A stretch of DNA of 64,000 nucleotides from Bradyrhizobium sp. CCBAU 53340 (GCF_015291645.1 NZ_CP030055.1:2232001-2296000), one strand, 5' to 3'. Counted from the first letter of the stretch, positions 27,335 to 36,538 are shown. The notes: generated by a model from the letters alone, not told the origin. Program-made: numbers and translations.

Positions 27335-30079
27335 GTGAAACGCTATCGGCCACACATCCTTGTCGTGATCGCGCTGGCGGTCGTGCTGTCCACGGGATGG
27401 CACGGCGCGCTTCGCAATGCGCTCACCGATCTCCGCTTCGCCTGGGAATCTCGTTCCGCCAGCGGCAACGTCGTCGTGGTGGCGATCGACGCCCCCTCGA
27501 TCGCTCAGATCGGCGTGTGGCCGTGGCCGCGCCGCCTGCACGCCGACCTTCTGCGCAGGCTCGAGAGCGCCGGTGCGCCGGACGTGGCCTTCGACATCGA
27601 TTTCAGCACGCCGTCGGATCCGGCCTCCGACGAGGCCTTCGTCACCGCGCTCCGGGAGGTCGGCGGCTCGACCATTCTGCCGTCCTTCAAGCAACCGACG
27701 CCCAATGGTGGTCCGGCTCACATCAATCGTCCGCTGAAGCCTTTCGGCAATCAGTCGTGGCCGGCCCTCGTCAATGTCGCGGTCGAACCCGATGGGCTCG
27801 TTCGCCGCTACCCGGTCGGCGAGAAGCTCGGGGATGTCCAGATGCCCTCGATGGCCGTCGTGCTGGCCGGGCAGGACGCCAATCGGCGGCCGCCCTTCCT
27901 GATCGACTTCAGCATTCGGCCGGGATCGATTCCAGTTGTTTCCTATATCGACGTGCTGCGGGGGAATGCCGCGGCACTCAACAAGCTGAGGGACAAAAAG
28001 GTCATTGTCGGTGCTACGGCACTCGAGCTGGGCGACCGGTTCAGTGTCCCGAATGGCCGCATCGTCGCTGGACCCGTCCTCCAGGCCCTGGCGGCAGAAT
28101 CGGTGCTTCAGAACCGCATGCTGCGCTGGACGTCCGATGCCGGCATGGTCGCCGGTCTCGGCCTGATCTGCCTACTGATGATGTATTCATGGCGCCGTGT
28201 CGCGCCGGGCGTCCGCGTCGCGATCCTGATCGCGGCCGGAGCCGGCATCGAACTGACCGCGGTCCTCGTGCAGCAACGATGGCCGCTTGTGATCGATACC
28301 TCGCTGTTCCACATCGCGATCGTCGCCTATCTGACGGCGATCGCGCTGGATGAGATCGATTTCCGGAGCCTGCTGGGGCGCATCGCCGAAAGTCGTTTTC
28401 ATCGTATCGCGATGTCGCTCGGCGATGGCTTGGTCTGCACCGACGAAGATCACCGGATCACGGTCTGGAATCCCGGCGCGAGCGCGATCTTCGGCTACAT
28501 GCCGACCGAGATGATCGGTCGCCCGTTCGAAATACTTTGCGCAGTTCCGGCCGACGCCGGCACGAAGACTTTCGCCATTCGCGACGCCGCGCGCCAGGCG
28601 CTGCTGGTGCCCGGCGGTGCCGTCGTCGTCGAGTTCGAGGGCCGGCGCAAGAATGGCGAGATTTTCGCGGTCGAGGCGAGCTTCTCGGGTTGGCAGGGAA
28701 CGGACGGCTTCCAATATGGCGCGATCCTGCGCGACATTTCCGTGCGCAAGCGCGAGGCAGAACGCGTCAGGTATCTGGCCGAATATGACGCACTGACGGG
28801 GCTTGCCAACCGCAACACGCTGCACGCGGGCCTTGTCAGTCTGATCGCTGCGGCCGAGCGGCGCTCTTCCGAAGCTGCGCTGCTCGTGCTGGGGCTCGAT
28901 GGCTTTCAGCAGATCAACGACATGCTGGGACACGCGGCCGGCGACCTCGTGCTGCGCGCGGTGGCCGAACGGCTACGGACCGAAGCCGATAGCAATGCGG
29001 TCGTCGCCCGGCTCAGCGGCGACGAGTTCGCGATTGCGCTGGATGGCGCAAGCATCGGCGAGCCGATTGCAGCGTTTGCCGAGCGGATTGCGCGCTCGTT
29101 CGAGACGCCGCTCGCAACGGGTACGCGCCAGCATCGGGTCAGGATCAGCATAGGTGTTGCGGTCTATCCGGATGGTGGACAAAGCGCCGATGATCTCCTG
29201 GGCAACGGCCACCTTGCGCTGAGCAAGGCCAAGCTGACGCGGCGGGGCGGTCATGTGATTTTCAAGAGCGCGATCCGGCAGGAGCTGGAGAATCGGCTGA
29301 CCTTGGAGAGCGAACTGGCACTCGCCGCCGATCGTGGCGAGTTCGAGCTGTTCTACCAGCCTCAGGTTCGTCTGATCGATGGCGGTCTAATCGGAGCCGA
29401 AGCGCTGATCCGCTGGCGGCATCCGGTTCGCGGCTACGTCTCGCCCGGAGAGTTCATGCCGGTGGTCAATACCTCGGCGCTGTCCGAGCGGATCGCGGGC
29501 TGGGTGATGGAGACCGCCGTCCGACAGGCGCGTGCCTGGGAATTGTCGGGCAACGCGGTGCGGGTTGCGATCAACCTGTCGCCGTCGCAACTGCACTCCG
29601 GCGATCTCGCGCATTCGGTCGCGGAGCTGCTGAAATCGACGGGATTGACCCCCTCGCTCCTCGAGATCGAGGTCACCGAGGACATCCTGCTGCACGACGA
29701 GGTCCGGGTGCTCGACATGTTCAAGCGGATCCAGCAGCTCGGCGTCCGCATCCTGTTCGACGATTTCGGAACGGGTTATGCAAGCCTGAGCTATCTGAAG
29801 AAGTTTCCGCTCGATGGGCTCAAGATCGACCGCTCGTTCGTGCTCGACCTGCTCGCCGATTCCGACGACGCCGCCATCGTCGGCTCGACCATCGGCCTCA
29901 GCAAGCAACTTGGCCTGACGGTCGTTGCCGAAGGTATCGAGAATCGCGCCACGGCGGATTTCCTGATCAGCATGGGATGCGAGGAAGGGCAGGGTTATTT
30001 CTTCGGCCGTCCGATGCCCGCCGAGACGTTCGAGAAACAATTTCTGGCGGCTGAGCTTGAAGCCGTCAGCGCTGCGTGA
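27335..30079 (+). CDS. CHASE2-PAS-GGDEF-EAL sensor protein
   Basis: A 914-residue inner-membrane protein starting at GTG with GGGAGGA. One N-terminal membrane segment precedes a periplasmic CHASE2 domain (about residues 25-270, with DFSTPSDPASDEAF). Several membrane segments follow to about 345, then PAS (355-470, VWNPGASAIFGY). The GGDEF domain has its active site as SGDEF at 561-565 and the EAL domain has EAL at 689-691 with DDFGTGY at 809-815. It should make or degrade c-di-GMP in response to a periplasmic signal. The SGDEF variant can be active, and the intact EAL motifs favour phosphodiesterase activity. It lies 59 bases after the FecR gene. Confidence 0.92.
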   Translation: MKRYRPHILVVIALAVVLSTGWHGALRNALTDLRFAWESRSASGNVVVVAIDAPSIAQIGVWPWPRRLHADLLRRLESAGAPDVAFDIDFSTPSDPASDEAFVTALREVGGSTILPSFKQPTPNGGPAHINRPLKPFGNQSWPALVNVAVEPDGLVRRYPVGEKLGDVQMPSMAVVLAGQDANRRPPFLIDFSIRPGSIPVVSYIDVLRGNAAALNKLRDKKVIVGATALELGDRFSVPNGRIVAGPVLQALAAESVLQNRMLRWTSDAGMVAGLGLICLLMMYSWRRVAPGVRVAILIAAGAGIELTAVLVQQRWPLVIDTSLFHIAIVAYLTAIALDEIDFRSLLGRIAESRFHRIAMSLGDGLVCTDEDHRITVWNPGASAIFGYMPTEMIGRPFEILCAVPADAGTKTFAIRDAARQALLVPGGAVVVEFEGRRKNGEIFAVEASFSGWQGTDGFQYGAILRDISVRKREAERVRYLAEYDALTGLANRNTLHAGLVSLIAAAERRSSEAALLVLGLDGFQQINDMLGHAAGDLVLRAVAERLRTEADSNAVVARLSGDEFAIALDGASIGEPIAAFAERIARSFETPLATGTRQHRVRISIGVAVYPDGGQSADDLLGNGHLALSKAKLTRRGGHVIFKSAIRQELENRLTLESELALAADRGEFELFYQPQVRLIDGGLIGAEALIRWRHPVRGYVSPGEFMPVVNTSALSERIAGWVMETAVRQARAWELSGNAVRVAINLSPSQLHSGDLAHSVAELLKSTGLTPSLLEIEVTEDILLHDEVRVLDMFKRIQQLGVRILFDDFGTGYASLSYLKKFPLDGLKIDRSFVLDLLADSDDAAIVGSTIGLSKQLGLTVVAEGIENRATADFLISMGCEEGQGYFFGRPMPAETFEKQFLAAELEAVSAA

Positions 30080-30146
30080 ACCTCCTCAGGTTGAGACAGC
30101 AGCTTCACTGTCGTACCTCCGGCAGCACAGATTCCCATCACATGTG

Positions 30147-30169
30147 AAGGGCCGCAATGTGCGGCCCTT
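30147..30169. terminator. Bidirectional intrinsic terminator
   Basis: AAGGGCCGC-AATGT-GCGGCCCTT is a perfect 9-bp stem and 5-base loop, with TTCTTGTT after it. It lies between the converging EAL and DUF1236 genes. Confidence 0.75.
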
Positions 30170-30197
30170 CTTGTTCGATCAGGCAGCTCCTATCGGA

Positions 30198-31310
30198 TCA
30201 ATCGATCTCTTCGATCACGCGGCGTTCTTGCGGCTCGACGATGTAGGTGCGGCTGTCCCGGTTGATGTACCGGTACTCGCGAAGGGTCGGAGCATCCCGA
30301 TACACCTCTTCCGGAAATGCCTCGATCTCCATGCCCTCCGGCACGCGCTCGCCGGTCCGGATCTCGGTGCGGACCGTGCTGCCGGTCGTCCGGCGCTCGC
30401 GCTCAACCGGTCGCGCTTTCGCGTGCTTGCGGATCACCTCACGGTCGTGATCGCTGAATGTTGTCTTGCGCTTCTCGATGGGTGCGGGCGCCGATGCTGT
30501 CGAGCGGCCGGAGTAGGGCAGGACCGCCACGATCTTGTAGCTGGACGGCTCTATGATCACGATCTCGTCCTTCACCAGGACGAAGTTGTAGCCACGATAC
30601 TGCGGCATGATCTGGACGACGTCGGCCGGCAGCGGCTGCAGACGGACATCGCGCGGCACGACCGTACCGACCGATAGCGAGAAGTTCACCTTGGTCAGCG
30701 GCTGCACGTTCAGGTGCGAAATCGACGAGCTGATGCGTGTCCGCTGCTGATCGTCGATGTTCGCCGACGCATTCACATTGGTATTCGACGAACGGTCGGC
30801 CGTGTTCTGCTGATTGTTCGGCTGCTGGGCCGTATTGGTCGCGTTGCTGCCCGTCGGCGACTGTGCCTGGTTGGTGCCCGATGCCGGCGGATTTGCGCTC
30901 TGGGTATTCGAGGGAGGGGGAGGATTGGTCTGTGCCTGGTTCGAAGGCGTCGTGCTCTGATTGGAGGGCTGACTGGTTTGTGCCTGGTTGGTCGAAGTGC
31001 CCGAAGTCGGGGCCTGCGTGGTGTTGGTGCCCGAATTTGGGTTTGACGTCTGGCCAGCAGCGGTCTGACCAGTCGACGGCGGAGACTGCGTCTGAGCCGA
31101 ATTCGTCGAAGGATTGGTCTGCGCAGATCCCGGAGACGAGTTGGATGACGGGGCGGACGTCGCAGGCGACGGCGTCGTCGTCGATGTGGAGTCCTGCTGA
31201 CGCTGCGCAGCCGACGGGTTGGAGTTCGATGTGCTCGGAGAAGATTGCGCGAGCGCCGAAGTCGCGATCGCGACAGCGGCGGTTGTAGCCAGGAATAGAC
31301 GCTTGTTCAT
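30198..31310 (-). CDS. DUF1236 protein with long low-complexity linker
   Basis: A 370-residue exported protein with a signal peptide (MNKRLFLATTAAVAIATSA and on). About 150 residues of Ser/Thr/Asn/Gln/Pro-rich sequence follow, with repeated NQAQT/NPxSNxxQ patterns. The DUF1236 domain (about residues 205-265, VVPRDVRLQPLPADVVQIMP then FVLVKDEIVIIEP) and a second similar tail copy (EIEAFPEEVYRDAPTLREYR) complete it. Such proteins are common in bradyrhizobia and are envelope- or stress-associated. An EcfG-like promoter precedes it, with AGGAGG before the ATG. Confidence 0.85.
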   Translation of the reverse strand: MNKRLFLATTAAVAIATSALAQSSPSTSNSNPSAAQRQQDSTSTTTPSPATSAPSSNSSPGSAQTNPSTNSAQTQSPPSTGQTAAGQTSNPNSGTNTTQAPTSGTSTNQAQTSQPSNQSTTPSNQAQTNPPPPSNTQSANPPASGTNQAQSPTGSNATNTAQQPNNQQNTADRSSNTNVNASANIDDQQRTRISSSISHLNVQPLTKVNFSLSVGTVVPRDVRLQPLPADVVQIMPQYRGYNFVLVKDEIVIIEPSSYKIVAVLPYSGRSTASAPAPIEKRKTTFSDHDREVIRKHAKARPVERERRTTGSTVRTEIRTGERVPEGMEIEAFPEEVYRDAPTLREYRYINRDSRTYIVEPQERRVIEEID

Positions 31311-31339
31311 TTGAAACCTCCTAAATGCGGATGTCGATC

Positions 31340-31364
31340 AACCCTCGCCGTGCTGCGCGGTTCC
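31340..31364 (-). promoter_or_regulatory. EcfG-like promoter of the DUF1236 gene
   Basis: The minus strand reads GGAAC-N16-GGTT. The rhizobial EcfG consensus is GGAAC-N16/17-CGTT, so one base differs. The start would lie near 31333, about 23 bases before the ATG, which is a sensible distance. Confidence 0.45.
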
Positions 31365-31464
31365 GATTCGGGAAGATTCGGCAATAGCGGGAGTTGTGTT
31401 TGTTGAGGGAGACCGCGGATTGCTGCTGTAGCGAAAGGACTGAAGCCGCCGCCGGAGCGGAACT

Positions 31465-32520
31465 TCAATCCCCGCCGGCCATCGGCAGTGGCGCACACGC
31501 GCGCATCAGTTGGCGATATCGACCTTCATACTCGCGCGCCATTCGGCTCGCGGCGAACCGCTCCTCGAAACGGGCGCGCACCCTCCTTCGATCGAGTCGA
31601 CCAACTTCGTTGACTGCGGCGATCGCCTGTTCCTCGCCGTCCACGATAAAGCCCGTGACGCCGTCCTCCACGACTTCCGGCACCGATCCCGAACGGTAGG
31701 CGATGACGGGCGTTCCGCACGCCATCGCTTCGATCATGACCAGCCCGAAGGGTTCCGGCCAATCGATCGGAAACAGCAAGGCGGCTGCACCGGCGAGAAA
31801 CGGCTGCTTGCGAATTTCGTCGACCTCGCCAACAAGCTGGATCTTCTTGCCGTCGATCTCCGGTTCGAGTCTTTTCTTGAAATAGGCCGTCTCCGCGCGG
31901 GGTATCTTGGCGGCGATGCGCAGCGGCATGCGGGCGGCGCGCGCGATACGGATGGCGTCTTCCGGCCCTTTCTCTGCGGTGAGCCGTCCGAGAAAAGCCA
32001 GGTACGAACCACTCTCGTAGCATGGCTGAAACAGATCCCGGGGCAGCCCGTGCGGAATCGTCGCGAGCCAGTTCGCGTCCGGAAGCGGACGGCGCTGGTT
32101 GTCCGAGATGGCAACGAATGGGGCTTTGGAAAACCTCGCGACTACATCGGATAGACCCGGAAGGTCGAGCCGGCCGTGCATCGTCGTCAGAAACGGCACC
32201 CCGGTCCGGCTCAGCACGGGCAGGGGCAGCCAGTCCACATGGGAGTGGATCACGTCGAAGTCGCGGGCACGCTCGGCGATGGCCTCAATCAGCAGCGCGC
32301 GGGCGGCGCTCGGATCGACGCCCCTCCGCCCCAGGCGGAGAGCCCGCGGCCAGACCGCGTGAAGCCTTCCCTTCGTATTTGAATCGCCGCTTGCGAACAG
32401 GGTGACGTCATGACCAAGCGCGACCAGCTCGTCCACCAACCAAGCGATCACCCGTTCCGTGCCGCCGTAAAGCTTGGGAGGAACGCTCTCGGCCAACGGT
32501 GCAAGCTGGGCGATCCGCAT
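31465..32520 (-). CDS. Glycosyltransferase family 4 protein
   Basis: A 351-residue GT-B glycosyltransferase. The N-terminal half has LYGGTERVIAWLVDELVALG and HVDWLPLPVL; the C-terminal half has YLAFLGRLTAEKGPEDAIR. The GT4 E-x7-E nucleotide-sugar motif lies in EPFGLVMIEAMACGTPVIA (Glu pair about residues 258 and 266). It would transfer a sugar to an unknown acceptor. The ATG at 32520 was chosen over a TTG at 32535. Two tiny genes precede it on the same strand only 4-6 bases apart, so it is probably the third gene of an operon. Confidence 0.88.
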   Translation of the reverse strand: MRIAQLAPLAESVPPKLYGGTERVIAWLVDELVALGHDVTLFASGDSNTKGRLHAVWPRALRLGRRGVDPSAARALLIEAIAERARDFDVIHSHVDWLPLPVLSRTGVPFLTTMHGRLDLPGLSDVVARFSKAPFVAISDNQRRPLPDANWLATIPHGLPRDLFQPCYESGSYLAFLGRLTAEKGPEDAIRIARAARMPLRIAAKIPRAETAYFKKRLEPEIDGKKIQLVGEVDEIRKQPFLAGAAALLFPIDWPEPFGLVMIEAMACGTPVIAYRSGSVPEVVEDGVTGFIVDGEEQAIAAVNEVGRLDRRRVRARFEERFAASRMAREYEGRYRQLMRACAPLPMAGGD

Positions 32521-32524
32521 CCGA

Positions 32525-32647
32525 CTAGGCCCCAAATGCGATGCGCAAGCCGATTACGATGATCGCCGAGATAACGAATGAAATGGCAAGCAACGTCCAA
32601 CTCGGCCTTGTGCTTCCGCGGGCCACGCGCGCGACGAGCATTTTCAT
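32525..32647 (-). CDS. Small single-span membrane protein (40 residues)
   Basis: A 40-codon gene from ATG 32647 to TAG 32525. A basic start (KMLVARVARGSTRPSW) is followed by a hydrophobic span (TLLAISFVISAIIVIGLRIA). It lies 5 bases after the upstream 69-residue gene and 4 bases before the glycosyltransferase ATG, so translational coupling is likely. No family can be named. Confidence 0.6.
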   Translation of the reverse strand: MKMLVARVARGSTRPSWTLLAISFVISAIIVIGLRIAFGA

Positions 32648-32652
32648 GCTCG

Positions 32653-32862
32653 TCAACATTCGTCTTCAGAGAGTCGGTGCAGGTAGGCTATCCCGAAGCT
32701 GGCGAGTTCTTCGGTATCGCTTTCGCGCTCTTCTCCTCTTCTGTGCAGGTGACGCTCCAGCAGACAGCGCCGGCTGTCGTGAGCGTCGATATCGGGACGC
32801 TGGGCCCGGTACACCGTCCATGCGGTCTCCGTTGCGTTCTTCAAGACGACTTCGTCGACCAT
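32653..32862 (-). CDS. Small conserved-type hypothetical protein
   Basis: A 69-residue protein with GGAGAGACAGC before the ATG at 32862. It is charged and helical (NATETAWTVYRAQRPDIDAH, then ELASFGIAYLHRLSEDEC) and resembles short proteins widespread in bradyrhizobia. It is probably the first gene of the operon with the 40-residue membrane protein and the glycosyltransferase. Function unknown. Confidence 0.72.
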   Translation of the reverse strand: MVDEVVLKNATETAWTVYRAQRPDIDAHDSRRCLLERHLHRRGEERESDTEELASFGIAYLHRLSEDEC

Positions 32863-33035
32863 GCTGTCTCTCCAAGGCGGACCCAGTCGCTGCCAACTCA
32901 AGGCACTTCGGAAGGTTTCCAGTTTTTCCCGCTCTTTAGACGAAGAGAGGAGACACACGCGGTCAGCAGCAACCATTGCCTATTTTTCCCGTTATCCACG
33001 GGGCGCAAGCAATGTGGATGTGAAAGGAAATTTCG

Positions 33036-33458
33036 ATGAATAGGATCGCAATGTCGACACTGATGGTCGGCGCACTCGGTCTGAGCTCGGTAGCGGCAAC
33101 GTCTCCCGCCGAAGCTCAGTGGCGAGACTGGGGACCGGGTATCGCCGGCGGCCTTGTTGCGGGCGCCGTGATCGGCGGGCTAGCCTCCTCGGCCTATGGC
33201 TGGGGGCCGGGCTACGGCTATTACGGATACGGTCCAGGCTACTACGGTGCTGGCTACTATGGCGGCCCCTACGCATACGACTACGACTATGGATATGATG
33301 CGCCGTACCGTTGGGGCAGCGGATACGCCACGACCACCTACTACACGCGGCCGGTCACATACGGCTATCGCTATCGCCGCGTCGTGCGCCCCGCCTATGC
33401 CTATTACCGCGGATCCTATCCCGTGGTGCGGCACCGCTGGCATCGCCACCACTGGTGA
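33036..33458 (+). CDS. Exported Gly/Tyr-rich protein
   Basis: A 140-residue protein with a signal peptide (cut near AEA-QW, residue 28) and a glycine-zipper-like stretch (GIAGGLVAGAVIGGLASSAY). A long Gly/Tyr-rich section (GYGYYGYGPGYYGAGYYGG) is followed by an Arg/His-rich end. AAAGGA lies before the ATG. Such proteins are common envelope proteins of rhizobia. No enzymatic motif is seen. Confidence 0.78.
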   Translation: MNRIAMSTLMVGALGLSSVAATSPAEAQWRDWGPGIAGGLVAGAVIGGLASSAYGWGPGYGYYGYGPGYYGAGYYGGPYAYDYDYGYDAPYRWGSGYATTTYYTRPVTYGYRYRRVVRPAYAYYRGSYPVVRHRWHRHHW

Positions 33459-33624
33459 GCTCCTCGCTCCAGATCATGGGCCGTGCTCCGGATGGCGCGG
33501 CCTTTCTGGATCAGACGGCATTGGCCTCGGGCGATGTGAGACAACAAGCTGGCTGCCCGCGTCTTGTCCCGCGGCCAACTCGCTTCAATAAGAATCAAGG
33601 CTTCACGCTAATCGTTCGAACGTC

Positions 33625-33879
33625 CTAGCGCCGGCGCGCAACCGCTACGCCAAACAGGAAAGCCACGAACAGGCTGGCGAGGGGGGCTTCGCGTGTGATC
33701 GCCGCCACCGTGGAGAGCGGCCGTCCGGGCTTTCGCGCTTCATCTATGGCGTAGGTGAGCCGATCGACCGCCGCACGCAACCCTCCCGCGACCTCGCCGA
33801 TCGTGTGGGACACATCGGTCGCTGCATCGATCGCGCGCTCGGTAATGCCGGGCTCGGAATTAGGCTGCGGTATGTCCAT
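33625..33879 (-). CDS. Small membrane-anchored protein (DUF883-like)
   Basis: An 84-residue protein. An amphipathic helical part (AIDAATDVSHTIGEVAGGLR and LTYAIDEARKPG) is followed by a short hydrophobic C-terminal span (APLASLFVAFLFGVAVARRR). This is the layout of ElaB/YqjD/DUF883-type inner-membrane proteins that tether ribosomes or respond to stress. The ATG at 33879 is preferred to the TTG at 33885. Confidence 0.72.
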   Translation of the reverse strand: MDIPQPNSEPGITERAIDAATDVSHTIGEVAGGLRAAVDRLTYAIDEARKPGRPLSTVAAITREAPLASLFVAFLFGVAVARRR

Positions 33880-33924
33880 GCTCAAGCTCGCGGCTTCCAG
33901 ACTCGACGAAGAACAGAGGCCGGC

Positions 33925-34020
33925 ACCTTTGGCTATCCGCGCGTGCGCTCGTTTTGAACAGCGGGCCCGTAGACCTTTGGCTATCCGCGACAGGCGCCGT
34001 TTTGAACGGCGGGTGCCGAC
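33925..34020. repeat. Tandem 48-bp repeat (two units)
   Basis: ACCTTTGGCTATCCGCG occurs at 33925 and 33973, and GTTTTGAAC(A/G)GCGGG at 33951 and 33999. This gives two units of period 48. Each carries a hairpin; in unit 2, CGCCGTT-TTG-AACGGCG is perfect at 33995-34011. It lies upstream of the arginase gene and of the divergent membrane-protein gene. Role unknown. Confidence 0.75.
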
Positions 34021-34127
34021 CTTGTAGTGAAAATGCCGCCCGCGGGAATTTGTTCCGGCTCCCCGTGAAACGACGGGTGCGAATCTCTGTTACGCTGGTG
34101 CAGCCTTGCTGACCTCAGGAGATTGCC

Positions 34128-35105
34128 GTGACCGATCGAACCACCATGGATCGAGCCCGGCGCATCGCGTTGCTGGGCGCGCCAATCGACATGGGCGCCT
34201 CGCAGCGTGGCACCTTGATGGGTCCCGCGGCGCTGCGCACCGCCGGCCTTGCAACATTGCTCGAAAGCCTGGACTTCGAAGTCGTCGATTACGGCGACCT
34301 CTCCGTGGCCGAGGTCAGGGACCTCTCCGACAGGCCCCCGGAAAAGGCCAATCACTACCGCGAAATCCAGCGCTGGACGCGCGTCCTCAGTCGTCGCGGC
34401 TATGAGATTGCGCAAACCGGTGCTCTGCCGATCTTCCTCGGTGGCGACCACACCCTGTCGATGGGCTCGGTCAATGCGATGGCGCGGCATTGGCAGGCGC
34501 GCGGACGCGAGCTGTTCGTGCTCTGGCTCGATGCGCACGCCGACTACAATACGCCGGAGACGACCATCACCGCCAATATGCACGGCATGTCAGCCGCGTT
34601 CCTGTGCGGCGAGGCGGGCCTGGATGGTCTGCTGGGCGATGATCCGCGCGCCTCGATTGACCCGGATAGACTCGACCTGTTCGGCGCACGCTCGATCGAC
34701 AAGCTCGAAAGAGATCTGATGCGCGCACGCCGGATCAGGGTGGTCGACATGCGCCAGATCGACGAGTTCGGCGTCGCCGTGCTGATCCGGCGCGTCATCG
34801 AGCGGGTCAAGGCGAGCAGCGGCGTGCTCCATGTCAGCTTCGATGTCGATTTTCTCGATCCCTGTGTCGCGCCGGGCGTGGGGACCACGGTGCCGGGAGG
34901 CGCGACCTATCGCGAGGCGCATCTGATCATGGAGCTGCTGCACGATTCCGGCGTGGTGCGGTCGGTCGATATCGTCGAGCTCAATCCGTTCCTGGATGAA
35001 CGCGGCCGCACTGCACGCACTGCGGTTGAATTAATCGGCAGCCTGTTCGGCCAGCAGATTACCGATCGGCCGACGCCCAGCAACGCGATTGCGCCAGGTG
35101 AGTGA
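34128..35105 (+). CDS. rocF: Arginase
   Basis: A 325-residue ureohydrolase that cleaves L-arginine to ornithine and urea. It shows GAPIDMGASQRGTLMGPAAL, GGDHTLSMGSV, the di-manganese site DAHADYNTPETTITANMHGM and SFDVDFLDPCVAPGVGT near residue 240. These match arginase more than agmatinase (GT.VPGG and the HADYNTP motif). GTG start at 34128 with AGGAG. It stands alone; arginine catabolism would feed ornithine and urea into nitrogen metabolism. Control is unknown. Confidence 0.93.
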   Translation: MTDRTTMDRARRIALLGAPIDMGASQRGTLMGPAALRTAGLATLLESLDFEVVDYGDLSVAEVRDLSDRPPEKANHYREIQRWTRVLSRRGYEIAQTGALPIFLGGDHTLSMGSVNAMARHWQARGRELFVLWLDAHADYNTPETTITANMHGMSAAFLCGEAGLDGLLGDDPRASIDPDRLDLFGARSIDKLERDLMRARRIRVVDMRQIDEFGVAVLIRRVIERVKASSGVLHVSFDVDFLDPCVAPGVGTTVPGGATYREAHLIMELLHDSGVVRSVDIVELNPFLDERGRTARTAVELIGSLFGQQITDRPTPSNAIAPGE

Positions 35106-35266
35106 CGCGCTGGCTGTTTGTGCGCTGCAAGGGAATGGAACTGCTGTTGCGGCCGGTGGCTTTGGATCGGTCCTGAGCGAGATCGCTTGTTTTTGAAATG
35201 AGCGCGAATTGCAAATGCGCTTCGCGGAAGCTTTGATGCGGGCCGAGCTTCAGCCGAGGGTCTGCA

Positions 35267-36538
35267 ATGAGCAACACGATCGATGCCAGCGACAAATCCG
35301 ACAGGACCACGCGCCGCCGCTTCCTGCAAGCCGGCGGCGCAGTGGCAGGGAGTGTCGTCCTCGGAGCCGGTGCATCCGCCGCCGCGGAGACGGAAAACCT
35401 TCCGCCCAACGTCCCCGATTGGATGAAGGCACCCGGCGATCCCATGGGAAGCCAGCCCTATGGTGCGCCGTCGCCATACGAAAAGGGCGTCGTCAAGAAC
35501 ATTTCGAAGAATCTCAAGCAATACATCTCCGCGTCCGGCCGCACGCCGTTGCAGGAACTCGACGGCATCATCACGCCGAACGGTCTGTTCTATGAGCGGC
35601 ATCACGGCGGGGTTCCGACCATCGACCCGGCGCAGCACCGATTGATGCTTCACGGCCTCGTCGAGCGGCCGCTGATCTTCACCGTTGAGGATCTCAGGCG
35701 CTTTCCGTCGGAATCGCGCATCCACTTTCTCGAATGCTCCGGCAATCCCGGTTACACCAAGCCCTATGGCAAGACAGCCTCGGACCTCGTTGGTCTTCTG
35801 AGCTGCGCCGAGTGGACCGGCGTCAGCCTGAAACTGGTGCTTCAGGAGGCGGGGTTGAAGCCGGAGGCCAAATGGGTGATCGCCGAAGGCGCCGACGCGG
35901 CAGCACTGACCCGGAGCATCCCGATCGAGAAATGCCTCGAGGATGCCATGCTCGTCTACAGCCAGAACGGCGAGCGGCTTCGCCCGCAGCAGGGTTATCC
36001 GTTGCGGCTGCTGTTGCCAGGTTTCGAAGGCAATATGAACGTGAAGTGGCTGAGGCGCCTGCACGTGACGGCGGAGCCTGCCTACTCGCGTGAGGAGACC
36101 TCGAAATACACCGATCTCCTGGCTGATGGCACGGCGCGCGAATTCTCCTTCTACATGGAAGCCAAGTCGATCATCACGCGCCCCTCGGGTGGCCAGCGTC
36201 TGAGCGGCCCCGGTTTTCACGAAATCACCGGGATCGCCTGGAGCGGCCATGGCAAGATCAAGCGCGTCGAGGTGTCCGTCGATGACGGCAAGAGCTGGAA
36301 CGACGCGCGATTGCAGGATCCGGTGCTGACACGTGCCCTCACGCGCTTCCGCTTGCCCTGGCAATGGGACGGCAAGCCCGCTGTGATTCAGAGCCGCGCG
36401 ATTGACGAGACCGGCTATGTTCAGCCGACGCTCGCCGAACTGCTCGCCGTACGTGGCGAGAATTATTTCTACCACAACAATGCAATCTGGCCCTGGCGCA
36501 TTGCTGCCGACGGGGAGGTCATCAATGCGCTGGCATGA
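35267..36538 (+). CDS. soxC: Sulfite dehydrogenase-type molybdoenzyme (SoxC-like)
   Basis: A 423-residue periplasmic molybdenum-cofactor protein. A twin-arginine leader (TTRRRFLQAGGAVAGS) directs Tat export. The Mo-ligand Cys is in FLECSGNPGYTK (C157), and the C-terminal dimerisation domain (GIAWSGHGKIKRVEVSVDDG) is of the Mo-co oxidoreductase type. SoxC with SoxD removes electrons from protein-bound sulfane sulfur, or oxidises sulfite. It overlaps the soxD-like gene by 14 bases. No soxXYZAB genes lie near, so this is an orphan pair. Confidence 0.9.
   Translation: MSNTIDASDKSDRTTRRRFLQAGGAVAGSVVLGAGASAAAETENLPPNVPDWMKAPGDPMGSQPYGAPSPYEKGVVKNISKNLKQYISASGRTPLQELDGIITPNGLFYERHHGGVPTIDPAQHRLMLHGLVERPLIFTVEDLRRFPSESRIHFLECSGNPGYTKPYGKTASDLVGLLSCAEWTGVSLKLVLQEAGLKPEAKWVIAEGADAAALTRSIPIEKCLEDAMLVYSQNGERLRPQQGYPLRLLLPGFEGNMNVKWLRRLHVTAEPAYSREETSKYTDLLADGTAREFSFYMEAKSIITRPSGGQRLSGPGFHEITGIAWSGHGKIKRVEVSVDDGKSWNDARLQDPVLTRALTRFRLPWQWDGKPAVIQSRAIDETGYVQPTLAELLAVRGENYFYHNNAIWPWRIAADGEVINALA

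Noticed and set aside
33180..33452. Minus-strand frame opposite the Gly/Tyr-rich gene
   Set aside because: A mirror of low-complexity codons; no ribosome site.
34100..34127. Sigma-54-like site before arginase (TGGTGC...TTGCT)
   Set aside because: The GG to GC spacing is one base too short.
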